Below are positions 1 to 8,743 of a stretch of DNA of 64,000 nt, piece after piece. Source of the DNA: an uncultured Oscillospiraceae bacterium. GTDB taxonomy: Bacteria; Bacillota; Clostridia; Oscillospirales; Oscillospiraceae. The translations under genes were made by a program, and so were the position numbers. The notes beneath the pieces were generated by a model, which worked only from the letters and a program-made list of their open reading frames with translations, ran no database searches and was not told the DNA's origin. Where the stretch lies: NCBI GenBank assembly GCA_947630785.1, contig CANRIW010000003.1, positions 49,763 to 113,762 of the forward strand. Reading direction: 5' to 3'. How positions within the stretch are numbered: the stretch's first letter is position 1; each line of letters starts with the position of its first letter.

Positions 1-1189
1 CCGTCTCAGGGGCGCGGCCCAGGCCGGGGCCGATGAGGGCCACGTCGCAGGAGTGGGCCTTCTCCAGGAGGTCGGCGTAGTCAACCGGCAGGGGGAAGGG
101 CATGGCCTCGGTACATTTCACGGCCACGATGGGGTAGATGTCCTTCGGTACGCCCAGATACACCAGTCCGGCCCCCGCCCGGACGGCGGCATTGGCCGCC
201 AGCACCGGGGCGCCGGTGTAGCCCACGCTGCCCGCCAGAACGAACACCTTGCCGAAGTCCCCCTTGTGGGCGGCCCGGGGGCGGCAGGGGAGCCGGAACT
301 CGCCCGCCTGGACGGCCTCCACCCGCTGGGGTGCCCGGTGGATGAGGCGGAACTCCAAATCGTGGGGGATGCCGATGTCCACCACCCGCACCTCTCCCGC
401 GTGGGCGGCCCCCTCGCCCAGATAGAGCCCCGGCTTGCCGCAGGTAAAGGTGACGGTGACGGCGGCGTTCACCGCCTCCCCCAGCACCTCCCCGGTGTCG
501 GTGTGGACGCCGGATGGGATGTCGCAGGCCACCACGGGGAACCGGGGGCCCATGCGGTTCAGGTACTGGATGGCGGAGCGGAAGGTCCCCTCCACCGGCC
601 GGGACAGGCCAACGCCGAACAGGGCGTCCACCGCGCAGTCGCAGGTGGACAGCCACGCCAGCTGGAGCTGGGTCTCATTGTCCAGGGCCTCCGGGTGGTC
701 CAGGTCCAGGCGGAAGGGCTCGATCTTTGAATCGCCGCCGCAGCACTCCAGCCGCTGGGCGTTGACGTTGGCGTCGCGGGTCATTTTGGCCCGGTCGCCG
801 AGGAAGTAGGTGTGGACCTGATAGCCCTCCCGGAGCAGCAGCCGGGCGGCGGCGAAGCCGTCCCCGCCGTTGTTGCCGGGGCCGCAGAACACGGCGATCC
901 GGGGGGTGGGGTCGGTGTTTTTGGACTCCACGATGGCCCGGATGGCCTCCGCCTGCCGTTTGTCCGCGTCAGAGGGCTCCCCCTCCCCGGTGGCGAAGGC
1001 CACGGTGGTGAAGCGGCTGGGGTTGGGGCCGTCACTCCCCGCCCGGGCGGGCAGGGGGACCAGGTCCATCACCGCCCCGGCCACGGCCCGGGCGGCGCGC
1101 TCCATCAGGTCCAGGGAGGGGACGCCTCTCTCCTGGATGGCGGCGCGGTCCAGCTCTCTCATCTGGGCGGCTGTGGCGACGGGCTGCAT
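1..1189 (-). CDS. nnr: Bifunctional NAD(P)HX epimerase/dehydratase, 3' end cut by window edge
   Basis: This enzyme repairs hydrated NADH and NADPH in the cytosol: the N-terminal YjeF domain epimerises NAD(P)HX and the C-terminal kinase-like domain dehydrates it with ADP. About 396 codons are visible and the frame stays open to the window edge. The N-terminal motif GPGNNGGDG lies near residues 103-111. The start of the second domain, HKGDFGKVFVLAGS, is visible near residue 300. The ATG at 1187-1189 follows AAAGGAGG with normal spacing. A stretch of about 45 residues near positions 48-95, rich in polar residues, lengthens the first domain relative to short homologues. The gene is transcribed divergently from the T-box leader. 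Family assignment is firm; the C-terminus is not seen. Confidence 0.9.
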   Translation of the reverse strand, partial: MQPVATAAQMRELDRAAIQERGVPSLDLMERAARAVAGAVMDLVPLPARAGSDGPNPSRFTTVAFATGEGEPSDADKRQAEAIRAIVESKNTDPTPRIAVFCGPGNNGGDGFAAARLLLREGYQVHTYFLGDRAKMTRDANVNAQRLECCGGDSKIEPFRLDLDHPEALDNETQLQLAWLSTCDCAVDALFGVGLSRPVEGTFRSAIQYLNRMGPRFPVVACDIPSGVHTDTGEVLGEAVNAAVTVTFTCGKPGLYLGEGAAHAGEVRVVDIGIPHDLEFRLIHRAPQRVEAVQAGEFRLPCRPRAAHKGDFGKVFVLAGSVGYTGAPVLAANAAVRAGAGLVYLGVPKDIYPIVAVKCTEAMPFPLPVDYADLLEKAHSCDVALIGPGLGRAPET

Positions 1190-1218
1190 AGGCGGGACCT
1201 CCTTTCAATATCCCTCTC

Positions 1219-1247
1219 ATTATAATGAAATCCCCCTTGCATTTCAA
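1219..1247 (-). promoter_or_regulatory. Sigma-A promoter for nnr
   Basis: On the minus strand there is a -35 TTGAAA (1247-1242) and a -10 TATAAT (1224-1219) with a 17-bp spacer. It overlaps the divergent promoter of the T-box transcript. Confidence 0.7.
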
Positions 1248-1265
1248 CTCCTTTTGTGATATAAA
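1237..1265 (+). promoter_or_regulatory. Sigma-A promoter for the T-box/pheST transcript
   Basis: TTGCAT at 1237-1242 and TATAAA at 1260-1265 are separated by 17 bp, which predicts transcription starting near 1272. It shares bases with the divergent nnr promoter, so the two may compete for polymerase. Confidence 0.65.
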
Positions 1266-1271
1266 GGTTGG

Positions 1272-1504
1272 GTGCAAATGTGAGGAACGGGAAAATAGCG
1301 AGTTTGCCTTGCGCAGAGAGGGCGGGTCACCGGCTGAAAGCCTGCCTGTGGGGTGTCGCTTGGTTCGCCCGGGAGCGGCCCGCGAGAGCGGGACGGCGGC
1401 CCGCCGTTACGGGGCTTTGAGCGCGCGCCTTGGGGCGCGAACGCGGGTGGTACCGCGGAAGGGTTGCCTTTCGTCCCGGTTGTCCGGGGGGAAGGGCGTT
1501 TTTT
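1272..1504 (+). promoter_or_regulatory. T-box riboswitch (probably tRNA-Phe responsive)
   Basis: The T-box core GGGTGGTACCGCGG lies at 1445-1458 and is followed by a CGTCCC element. A GC-rich hairpin at about 1466-1497 with a T-run at 1499-1504 is the terminator. T-boxes read uncharged tRNA through a specifier codon in stem I; a TTC (Phe) at 1364-1366 followed by a purine is well placed, though I picked it partly because pheS and pheT lie downstream. Uncharged tRNA would stabilise the antiterminator and allow transcription of the genes that follow. The class is firm, the amino-acid specificity probable. Confidence 0.88.
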
Positions 1505-1526
1505 ATTGCCGAGGGGAGTGAGTTCG

Positions 1527-1844
1527 ATGCCCGGCTGGGCCGTCATCCTGATCATGTTCGCCCTGGTGGTGATCGCCCTGGGGGCGGTGCGGCTGCTGGG
1601 CCGGTCCGGGGAGAAAACGGAGACCGCCTCCGCCCGGGTGGTCTCCAAGCGGTCCGGCACCGAGCCGCGCAGCCGCATCTACCGGACCCCGGCCACGGTG
1701 TACTTCGCCGTCTTCCGGCTGGACGACGGCCGGGAGCTGGAACTGTCCCTGGAGGGGGCCGACTTTGCCGCGCTGAGAGAGGGCGCACGGGGGACGCTCA
1801 CCTGGCGGGGAAAGGAGTTCCTCCGGTTCAAGCCGGAGGACTAA
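1527..1844 (+). CDS. DUF2500-like small membrane protein
   Basis: A 105-residue protein with one N-terminal transmembrane helix (about residues 3-24, AVILIMFALVVIALGAVRLL). A small soluble domain follows, in which VVSKRSG, a YFAVFRLDDG strand and the ending GTLTWRGKEFLRF match the DUF2500 pattern as I know it. Its function is unknown. The start at 1527 follows GAGGGGAG; the frame is open further upstream, but that would place codons inside the T-box aptamer. It is the first gene after the T-box terminator and is therefore probably under tRNA control together with pheST, which is unusual for a protein with no evident link to translation. Confidence 0.65.
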   Translation: MPGWAVILIMFALVVIALGAVRLLGRSGEKTETASARVVSKRSGTEPRSRIYRTPATVYFAVFRLDDGRELELSLEGADFAALREGARGTLTWRGKEFLRFKPED

Positions 1845-1874
1845 AGCAAAAATCGCGTTTTTGGAGGGAAACCG

Positions 1875-2345
1875 ATGAGACGAAAGGACCGGGAAGTGAC
1901 CGATTTCGACGGCATCGTGGCCATCATGGAGCGGTGCGACGTGTGCCGGCTGGCCCTGAACGGCGACGGATACCCCTATATCCTGCCGCTGAACTTTGGT
2001 ATGCGCGTGGAGGACGGACAGGTCACGCTGTACTTCCACGGCGCCACGGAGGGCACCAAATATACCCTGATGGAGCGGGACAGCCGGGCCAGCTTCGAGA
2101 TGGACTGCGCCCACGAGCTGATCCTGGACGACGAACATGGGAGCTGCACCATGGCGTATCAAAGCGTCGTGGGCCAGGGGCACATCGAGCCGGTACCCGA
2201 CGGGGAAAAGGAGGACGCCCTGCGCCTGATCGTGGCCCACTACCGCCGGGAGGACTTCCCCTATGGCCGGGCGGTCGTGCCCCGCACCAGAGTGTTCAAG
2301 CTGGCGGTGGAGTCCATGACCGGCAAGATCAGGCCGAAAAAGTGA
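1875..2345 (+). CDS. Pyridoxamine 5'-phosphate oxidase family (NimA-like) flavin-binding protein
   Basis: A 156-residue protein of the FMN-binding split-barrel superfamily. The N-terminus MRRKDREVTD leads to CDVCRLALNGDGYPYILPL, then FGMRVEDG and LYFHGATEGTK, the order typical of NimA-like proteins, which bind flavin or haem and include nitroimidazole reductases. A late VPRTRVFKLAVESMTGK strand closes the barrel. The start at 1875 is preceded by TTGGAGGG. It lies between the DUF2500 gene and pheS, 33 bp before the latter, and is likely co-transcribed under the T-box. The actual substrate cannot be told from sequence. Confidence 0.82.
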   Translation: MRRKDREVTDFDGIVAIMERCDVCRLALNGDGYPYILPLNFGMRVEDGQVTLYFHGATEGTKYTLMERDSRASFEMDCAHELILDDEHGSCTMAYQSVVGQGHIEPVPDGEKEDALRLIVAHYRREDFPYGRAVVPRTRVFKLAVESMTGKIRPKK

Positions 2346-2378
2346 AAAATCCACTCAACAAAAAAGGAGTTTTTGTGT

Positions 2379-3404
2379 ATGAAAGAACAACTGGCAAACA
2401 TCCGCGCGGCGGCCCTGTCCGCCTTTGAGGGGGCCAAGTCCAAGGTGGACCTGGACGCCCTGCGGGTCCAGTACCTGGGCAAAAAGGGCGAGCTGACGGC
2501 GGTGCTCAAGCAGATGGGCGGGCTGTCCGCCGAGGAGCGCCCCGCCATGGGCCAGCTGGCCAATGAGGTCCGCTCTGCCCTGGAAAACGCCCTGGACACC
2601 GCCTCCAAAAAGCTGGAGGCGGCCGCCCTGGAGCATAAGCTGAAGGCCGAGACGGTGGATGTGACCATCCCCGGCAAGGCGGTCACCATGGGCCACCGGC
2701 ACCCCATGTATATCGCCCTGGACGAGATGAAGGAGATCTTCATCGGCATGGGCTTCACCGTGCTGGACGGGCCGGAGATCGAGCTGGGCGAGCTGAACTT
2801 CGACCGGCTCAACGCCGAGCCGGGCCACCCCTCCCGGGACTGGTCGGACACCTTCTACTTCGACACAGACGAGAAGGTGATGCTCCGCTCCCAGACCTCC
2901 CCCATGCAGGTGCGGGCCATGGACTCCATGCCCCTGCCCATCCGCATCATCGCCCCCGGCCGGGTGTACCGCAAGGACGAGGTGGACGCCACCCACTCCC
3001 CCATGTTCCACCAGGTAGAGGGCATGGTCATCGACAAGGGCGTCACCATGGCGGACCTGAAGGGCACCCTCAACGCCGTCATCAAAAAGCTGTACGGGGA
3101 GAACACCCAGACCCGCTTCCGCCCCCACCACTTCCCCTTCACCGAGCCCTCCTGCGAGGTGGACGTCCAGTGCCACAAGTGCGGCGGCGTTGGCTGCCCC
3201 ACCTGCAAGGGCGAGGGCTGGATCGAGCTGCTGGGCGCCGGGATGATCCACCCCCATGTGCTGGAGATGGCGGGCATCGACCCGGAGGTGTACTCCGGCT
3301 GGGCCTTCGGCTTCGGTCTGGAGCGCACCGCCATGCGCCGGTTCAAGATCGACGATCTGCGGCTGATCTTCGAGAACGACGTGCGGTTCCTGGAGCAGTT
3401 CTGA
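2379..3404 (+). CDS. pheS: Phenylalanine--tRNA ligase alpha subunit
   Basis: The catalytic subunit of the heterotetrameric Phe-tRNA synthetase, which charges tRNA-Phe. At 341 residues it has the normal bacterial length. The N-terminal coiled-coil tRNA-contact region (about 1-85) precedes the class II core with GHRHPMYIALDEMKEIFIGMG and RVYRKDEVDATH, and the C-terminal motif 3 is GWAFGFGLERTAM. A CHKCGGVGCPTCKG cluster sits at about residues 265-278, a feature of many bacterial PheS proteins. I chose the ATG at 2379, 8 bp after AAAGGAGT, over an in-frame TTG two codons earlier. pheT follows after 16 bp. Confidence 0.97.
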   Translation: MKEQLANIRAAALSAFEGAKSKVDLDALRVQYLGKKGELTAVLKQMGGLSAEERPAMGQLANEVRSALENALDTASKKLEAAALEHKLKAETVDVTIPGKAVTMGHRHPMYIALDEMKEIFIGMGFTVLDGPEIELGELNFDRLNAEPGHPSRDWSDTFYFDTDEKVMLRSQTSPMQVRAMDSMPLPIRIIAPGRVYRKDEVDATHSPMFHQVEGMVIDKGVTMADLKGTLNAVIKKLYGENTQTRFRPHHFPFTEPSCEVDVQCHKCGGVGCPTCKGEGWIELLGAGMIHPHVLEMAGIDPEVYSGWAFGFGLERTAMRRFKIDDLRLIFENDVRFLEQF

Positions 3405-3420
3405 GAGGGAGGAAAACACC

Positions 3421-6141
3421 ATGAATTTGAGCAGAAAATGGTTGAATGAATTCGCCCGGGTGGACGTCCCCGACCGGGAGTTTGCCGAGGCCATGACCCT
3501 CTCCGGCTCCAAGGTGGAGGGCACCACCGACCTGGGCGCTGAGATCTCCAACGTAGTCGTCGGCAAAATTTTGTCCATGGAGCGGCACCCCAACTCCGAC
3601 CACATGTGGGTGTGCCAGGTGGACGTGGGGGCCGGCGAACCGGTGCAGATCGTCACCGGGGCCTGGAACATCCACGAGGGAGACCTGGTCCCCGTGGCCA
3701 AGGACAACTCGTATCTCCCCGGCGGGGTCCACATCACAAGGGGCAACCTGCGGGGGGTCAAGTCCAAGGGGATGCTGTGCTCCCTCAAGGAGCTGAACCT
3801 GGACGAGCGGGACTTCCCCTACGGGGTCATCACCGCCGCCGCCCTGCTGAACGACTACCACCCCATCGACCCGGACAAGCCCTCCATCCCCGCCGACGTG
3901 CAGCCGGGCCATAAGATCTACGGCCCCGTGGTGGCCGCCTCCGTGGAGGGGGTCAAGCCCGCCGGGAACGGTCTCTGGACCTGCGTGCTCACTTACTCCG
4001 ACAAGGACGGCCCCACCGGCGCCATCGTCACCACCCCCTGCCAGAACATCCACGCCGGCGACATGGTGGCCTTCAACACCTCCACCGCCGCCATCTGCAC
4101 CTTAGTGGACCTCCACGCGGAGCAGCGGGAGTTCCCCCACTGCATCCCCGACGGCATCTTCGTCCTCCAGGAGGACGGCATCGCCCCCGGCGACGACATC
4201 AAACCCGTCATCAACGCCGACGACCGCGTTGTCGAGTTCGAGATCACCCCCAACCGGCCCGACTGCCTGTCCGTCATCGGTCTGGCCAGAGAGGCGGCCG
4301 CCACCTTCGACAAGCCCCTGCGGCTCCATGAGCCCGTCGTCCAGGGCGGGGCCCAGGGCTCCCTGGTGGAGCTGCTGGACGTGGAGACCCCCGACGCGGA
4401 CCTGGTGCCCCGGTACACCGCCCGGATGGTGCGGAACGTGAAGATCGCCCCGTCCCCCAAGTGGATGCGGGAGCGGCTGCGGGCCATGGGAGTGCGGCCC
4501 ATCAATAACATCGTGGACATCACCAACTACGTGATGCTGGAGTACGGCCAGCCCATGCACGCCTTTGATTACCGGTACGTCAACGGCGGGAAGATCATCG
4601 TCCGCCGGGCCGCCGAGGGGGAGGAGCTGACCACTCTGGACGGGCAGGTCCACACCCTCAACCACAACCACCTGGTCATCGCCGACGAGGGCCGGGCCGT
4701 GGGCCTGGCGGGCATCATGGGCGGCCTGAACTCGGAGATCGTGGCCGACACCGCCGATGTGGTGTTCGAGTCCGCCTGCTTCGACGGCGCCTGCATCCGC
4801 AAGGGCGCTCTGGCTCTGGGCATGCGCACCGAGGCCAGCGCCAAGTTCGAGAAGGGCCTGGACCCGCTGAACACCCTCCCCGCCGTCAACCGGGCCTGCG
4901 AGCTCGTTGAAATGCTGGGGGCCGGCGAGGTCGTCGATGGGGTCATCGACATCCTGAACAACGTGCCCCAGCCCACCGTGCTCAAGCTGGAACCGGACAA
5001 GATCAACGCCCTGCTGGGCACCGATGTGCCCGAGGACGAGATGGTCCGCATCCTGGAGAAGCTGGACTTCCAGGTGGACGGCGACCGGGTCACCGTACCC
5101 TCCTGGCGGGGGGACGTGCGCCGGATGGCCGATCTGGCGGAGGAGGTGGCCCGGTTCCACGGGTACAACAACATTCCCGTCACCCTCATGCGGGGCCAGA
5201 CCACCCAGGGGGGCTACTCCGACGCCCAGAAGCTGGAGAACAAGCTGGGCGAGCTGTGCCGCGCCTGCGGGTACGACGAGATCATCACCTACTCCTTCAT
5301 CTCCCCCACGGCCTATGACAAGATCGGCTGGTCGAAGAACTTCCCCCAGCGCCGCTCCTTCAAGATTTTGAATCCCCTGGGGGAGGACACCTCCATCATG
5401 CGGACCACCACCCTGCCCTCCATGCTGGAAATTTTGGCCCGGAACTGGAGCTACCGCAACAAAAACGTGAAGCTCTATGAGCTGGGCCGCATCTACCTCC
5501 CCGGCCGGGAGGACGGCCTGGCGAGCGAGGGCAAGATGCTCACCCTGGGGGCCTACGGGGAGGACATGGACTTCTTCGCCTTCAAGGGGACGGTGGAGGC
5601 CGTGCTGCGGGGCATCCGGGCGGTGGACGTGAGCTTTGAGGCCGCCGATCCCCACATCTGGGGGGACAGCGTGGCCCCGTACCACCCGGGCCGGGTGGCG
5701 GCGGTGCTGAGCGACAGCGACTGTCTGGGCTTCATCGGCCAGATCCACCCCAACGTGGCCAAGAACTACGGCGTGGACGGCGAGCTCTACTGCGCGGAGC
5801 TGTCCTTCGACGAGCTGGCCCTGGCCCAGGGGCCTGACGCGGAGTATACGTCCCTGCCCAAGTACCCCAGCGTGGACCGGGACATCGCCGTGGTGTGCGA
5901 CGAGGCTGTCACCGTGGGCCGGCTGGAGGAGACCATCAAAAAGGGCGCCAAGGGGCTTTTGAAGCACGTGGAGCTGTTCGATATCTACCGGGGCCCCGGC
6001 ATCGCCCCCGGCAAGAAGTCGGTGGCCTTCAGTCTGACCCTCCGCTCCGACGACCGGTCGCTGACCGGCGAGGAGGCCGACCAGGATGTGAAGTCCATCC
6101 TGGAGGCGCTGGAGAAGGACTGCGGCGCCGTTCTGCGGTGA
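3421..6141 (+). CDS. pheT: Phenylalanine--tRNA ligase beta subunit with an extra OB-like domain
   Basis: The beta subunit binds tRNA-Phe and edits Tyr-tRNA-Phe. It is 906 residues, about 100 more than the usual near 800. The EMAP-type tRNA-binding OB domain is at about residues 44-130 (VVVGKILSMERHPNSDHMW). A second segment at about 164-240 (WTCVLTYSDKDG, IVTTPCQNIHAGD) repeats the pattern of the first (WVCQVDVG, IVTGAWNIHEGD) and accounts for the added length. The usual order then resumes with EITPNRPDCLS near 274-284, the B3/B4 editing region, the B5 region and a C-terminal anticodon-binding domain with PSVDRDIAVV. RBS AGGGAGG precedes the start. Confidence 0.96.
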   Translation: MNLSRKWLNEFARVDVPDREFAEAMTLSGSKVEGTTDLGAEISNVVVGKILSMERHPNSDHMWVCQVDVGAGEPVQIVTGAWNIHEGDLVPVAKDNSYLPGGVHITRGNLRGVKSKGMLCSLKELNLDERDFPYGVITAAALLNDYHPIDPDKPSIPADVQPGHKIYGPVVAASVEGVKPAGNGLWTCVLTYSDKDGPTGAIVTTPCQNIHAGDMVAFNTSTAAICTLVDLHAEQREFPHCIPDGIFVLQEDGIAPGDDIKPVINADDRVVEFEITPNRPDCLSVIGLAREAAATFDKPLRLHEPVVQGGAQGSLVELLDVETPDADLVPRYTARMVRNVKIAPSPKWMRERLRAMGVRPINNIVDITNYVMLEYGQPMHAFDYRYVNGGKIIVRRAAEGEELTTLDGQVHTLNHNHLVIADEGRAVGLAGIMGGLNSEIVADTADVVFESACFDGACIRKGALALGMRTEASAKFEKGLDPLNTLPAVNRACELVEMLGAGEVVDGVIDILNNVPQPTVLKLEPDKINALLGTDVPEDEMVRILEKLDFQVDGDRVTVPSWRGDVRRMADLAEEVARFHGYNNIPVTLMRGQTTQGGYSDAQKLENKLGELCRACGYDEIITYSFISPTAYDKIGWSKNFPQRRSFKILNPLGEDTSIMRTTTLPSMLEILARNWSYRNKNVKLYELGRIYLPGREDGLASEGKMLTLGAYGEDMDFFAFKGTVEAVLRGIRAVDVSFEAADPHIWGDSVAPYHPGRVAAVLSDSDCLGFIGQIHPNVAKNYGVDGELYCAELSFDELALAQGPDAEYTSLPKYPSVDRDIAVVCDEAVTVGRLEETIKKGAKGLLKHVELFDIYRGPGIAPGKKSVAFSLTLRSDDRSLTGEEADQDVKSILEALEKDCGAVLR

Positions 6142-6156
6142 TAGGAGGGACCGATC

Positions 6157-6522
6157 ATGACCAACAAGGAGATCGTGCTGAAGTTTTACGAAGAGGTCTT
6201 CAACGGCTGGGACGTGTCCAACCTGGACGCCTATATGAGGGACGACTATATCCAGCACAACCCCGGCTGTGAGACGGGGAAGGCCGGCTTTCTGAAATTC
6301 GCCCAGGGCTTTCTGGCCATGAAGCCCCACATGGACATCGTGAAGATCGGCGCGGACGGGGACATGGTATACGTCTTCTTCAAGTGTACGATGGCGGACG
6401 GCTCCGTCAACAAGGTGTGCGACATCTACCGCCTGGAGGGCGGCAAGCTGGCGGAGCACTGGGACGTGGTGGACCACAACGTGGAGAAGATCACCCCCGT
6501 AAACGCCAACGGTCTGTTTTAA
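6157..6522 (+). CDS. SnoaL-like/NTF2-fold protein
   Basis: A 121-residue single-domain protein of the SnoaL-like (ester cyclase, NTF2-fold) superfamily. The N-terminal helix NKEIVLKFYEEVFNGWD, the DDYIQHNPG segment and the C-terminal KLAEHWDVVD are typical; the histidine in YIQHNP and the HWD acidic pair line the cavity in relatives. Members include polyketide cyclases and many proteins of unknown substrate, so I make no functional claim. It starts 15 bp after pheT behind ATAGGAGG and is probably co-transcribed with it. Confidence 0.78.
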   Translation: MTNKEIVLKFYEEVFNGWDVSNLDAYMRDDYIQHNPGCETGKAGFLKFAQGFLAMKPHMDIVKIGADGDMVYVFFKCTMADGSVNKVCDIYRLEGGKLAEHWDVVDHNVEKITPVNANGLF

Positions 6523-6626
6523 CAAAAACCGGCGGCAGATCCCCCCTCTGTCTGGACAGACGCCGGCCGAATAATCCCCCTCCCCCCGCGGCATACTAAG
6601 GGCAGAAACGACGGGAGGGGACGGCT

Positions 6627-6992
6627 GTGCGGGAAAGCAGGTCCAGGACCGGGTGGTTTGCCCTGGCGGGGGCCGCCGCCGGACTGGTGAACGGATTTTT
6701 CGGCGGGGGCGGCGGCATGGCGCTGGTGCCCATGCTGGCGGGCAAGTGCGGCCTGGATCAGAGAAAGGCATTTGCCACGTCGGTGGCGGTCATCGCGCCG
6801 CTGTGCGCCCTGTCGGCCGGCATCTACTGGTACCGGGGGAACATGGACGTCCAGCTGGCGCTGCCCTATCTGGCGGGAGGGCTCATCGGCGGTCTTGTCG
6901 GCGGAAAAGTCTACCGGCAGATGTCCATGAAGCTGCTCCGCCGGGCCTTCGCCCTGCTGATTCTCTACGGCGGAGTGAGGGCGCTGCTGTGA
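6627..6992 (+). CDS. TauE/SafE family permease half, N-terminal half protein
   Basis: A 121-residue membrane protein covering half of a sulfite/anion exporter of the TauE/SafE family. It has about three to four transmembrane segments and the glycine-rich motif GLVNGFFGGGGGMALVP near residues 19-36, the hallmark of one TauE half. The GTG start follows GGGAGGGG. Its TGA overlaps the GTG of the next gene (GTGA), so the halves are translationally coupled. The full family is about 250 residues, so the two products probably assemble as a heterodimer. The substrate is unknown. Confidence 0.8.
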   Translation: MRESRSRTGWFALAGAAAGLVNGFFGGGGGMALVPMLAGKCGLDQRKAFATSVAVIAPLCALSAGIYWYRGNMDVQLALPYLAGGLIGGLVGGKVYRQMSMKLLRRAFALLILYGGVRALL

Positions 6993-7345
6993 CGGACTGG
7001 CTCATCCCCCTGCTGGCCGGGGCGGTCACCGGGGTGCTGTCCGGGTTCGGCGTCGGGGGCGGGTCCCTGCTGCTGATCTATATGACCGGCTTCGCCGGGG
7101 TGCCCCAGAACCTGGCCCAGGGGGTCAATCTGCTGTACTTCCTGCCCGCCGCCGCCACCGCCCTGCCCGCCCATGTCAAAAACGGGTATATCGAGAAAAA
7201 GGCGCTGGTTCCCGCCATTCTGGCCGGGCTCGCCGGGACCGCCCTGGCGGCCTGGCTGGCCACCGGGCTGGACGTGGGTATCCTGCGGAAGTGCTTTGGG
7301 GTATTCCTGCTGGCGGTGGGGACCCGGGAGCTGTTTTGCAAATAG
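6989..7345 (+). CDS. TauE/SafE family permease half, C-terminal half protein
   Basis: The 118-residue partner of the preceding gene, starting at a GTG that overlaps its stop codon. It carries its own copy of the family motif, GVLSGFGVGGGSLLLIYM (about residues 14-31), and a late helix GLAGTALAAWLATGL. Both halves keep the motif and run in intact frames with a proper overlap start, so I read this as a genuine two-gene permease, not a frameshifted pseudogene. A bidirectional terminator follows. Confidence 0.8.
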   Translation: MTDWLIPLLAGAVTGVLSGFGVGGGSLLLIYMTGFAGVPQNLAQGVNLLYFLPAAATALPAHVKNGYIEKKALVPAILAGLAGTALAAWLATGLDVGILRKCFGVFLLAVGTRELFCK

Positions 7346-7348
7346 CAA

Positions 7349-7384
7349 AAAAAGTTCCGGCGGAATGATCCGCCGGAACTTTTT
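7349..7384. terminator. Bidirectional terminator between TauE pair and eno
   Basis: A perfect 16-bp inverted repeat, AAAAAGTTCCGGCGGA with loop ATGA, gives T-runs on both strands and serves the convergent genes on each side. Confidence 0.93.
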
Positions 7385-7399
7385 GCGTCTGTCGGGAGC

Positions 7400-8719
<1,320 letters not shown>

Positions 8720-8743
8720 TCAAATAAATGATTTGATGTTATC

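Noticed and set aside
1353..1526. Upstream extension of the DUF2500 gene to an ATG at 1353
   Set aside because: It would lie within the T-box aptamer and terminator and has no ribosome site; the ATG at 1527 has one.
4102..6771. Long minus-strand frame opposite pheT
   Set aside because: It is a shadow of pheT codon bias and no family features are seen.
6627..7345. TauE gene broken by a frameshift
   Set aside because: Both halves have their own start, family motif and a normal 4-base overlap, so a pseudogene is less likely than a two-gene permease.
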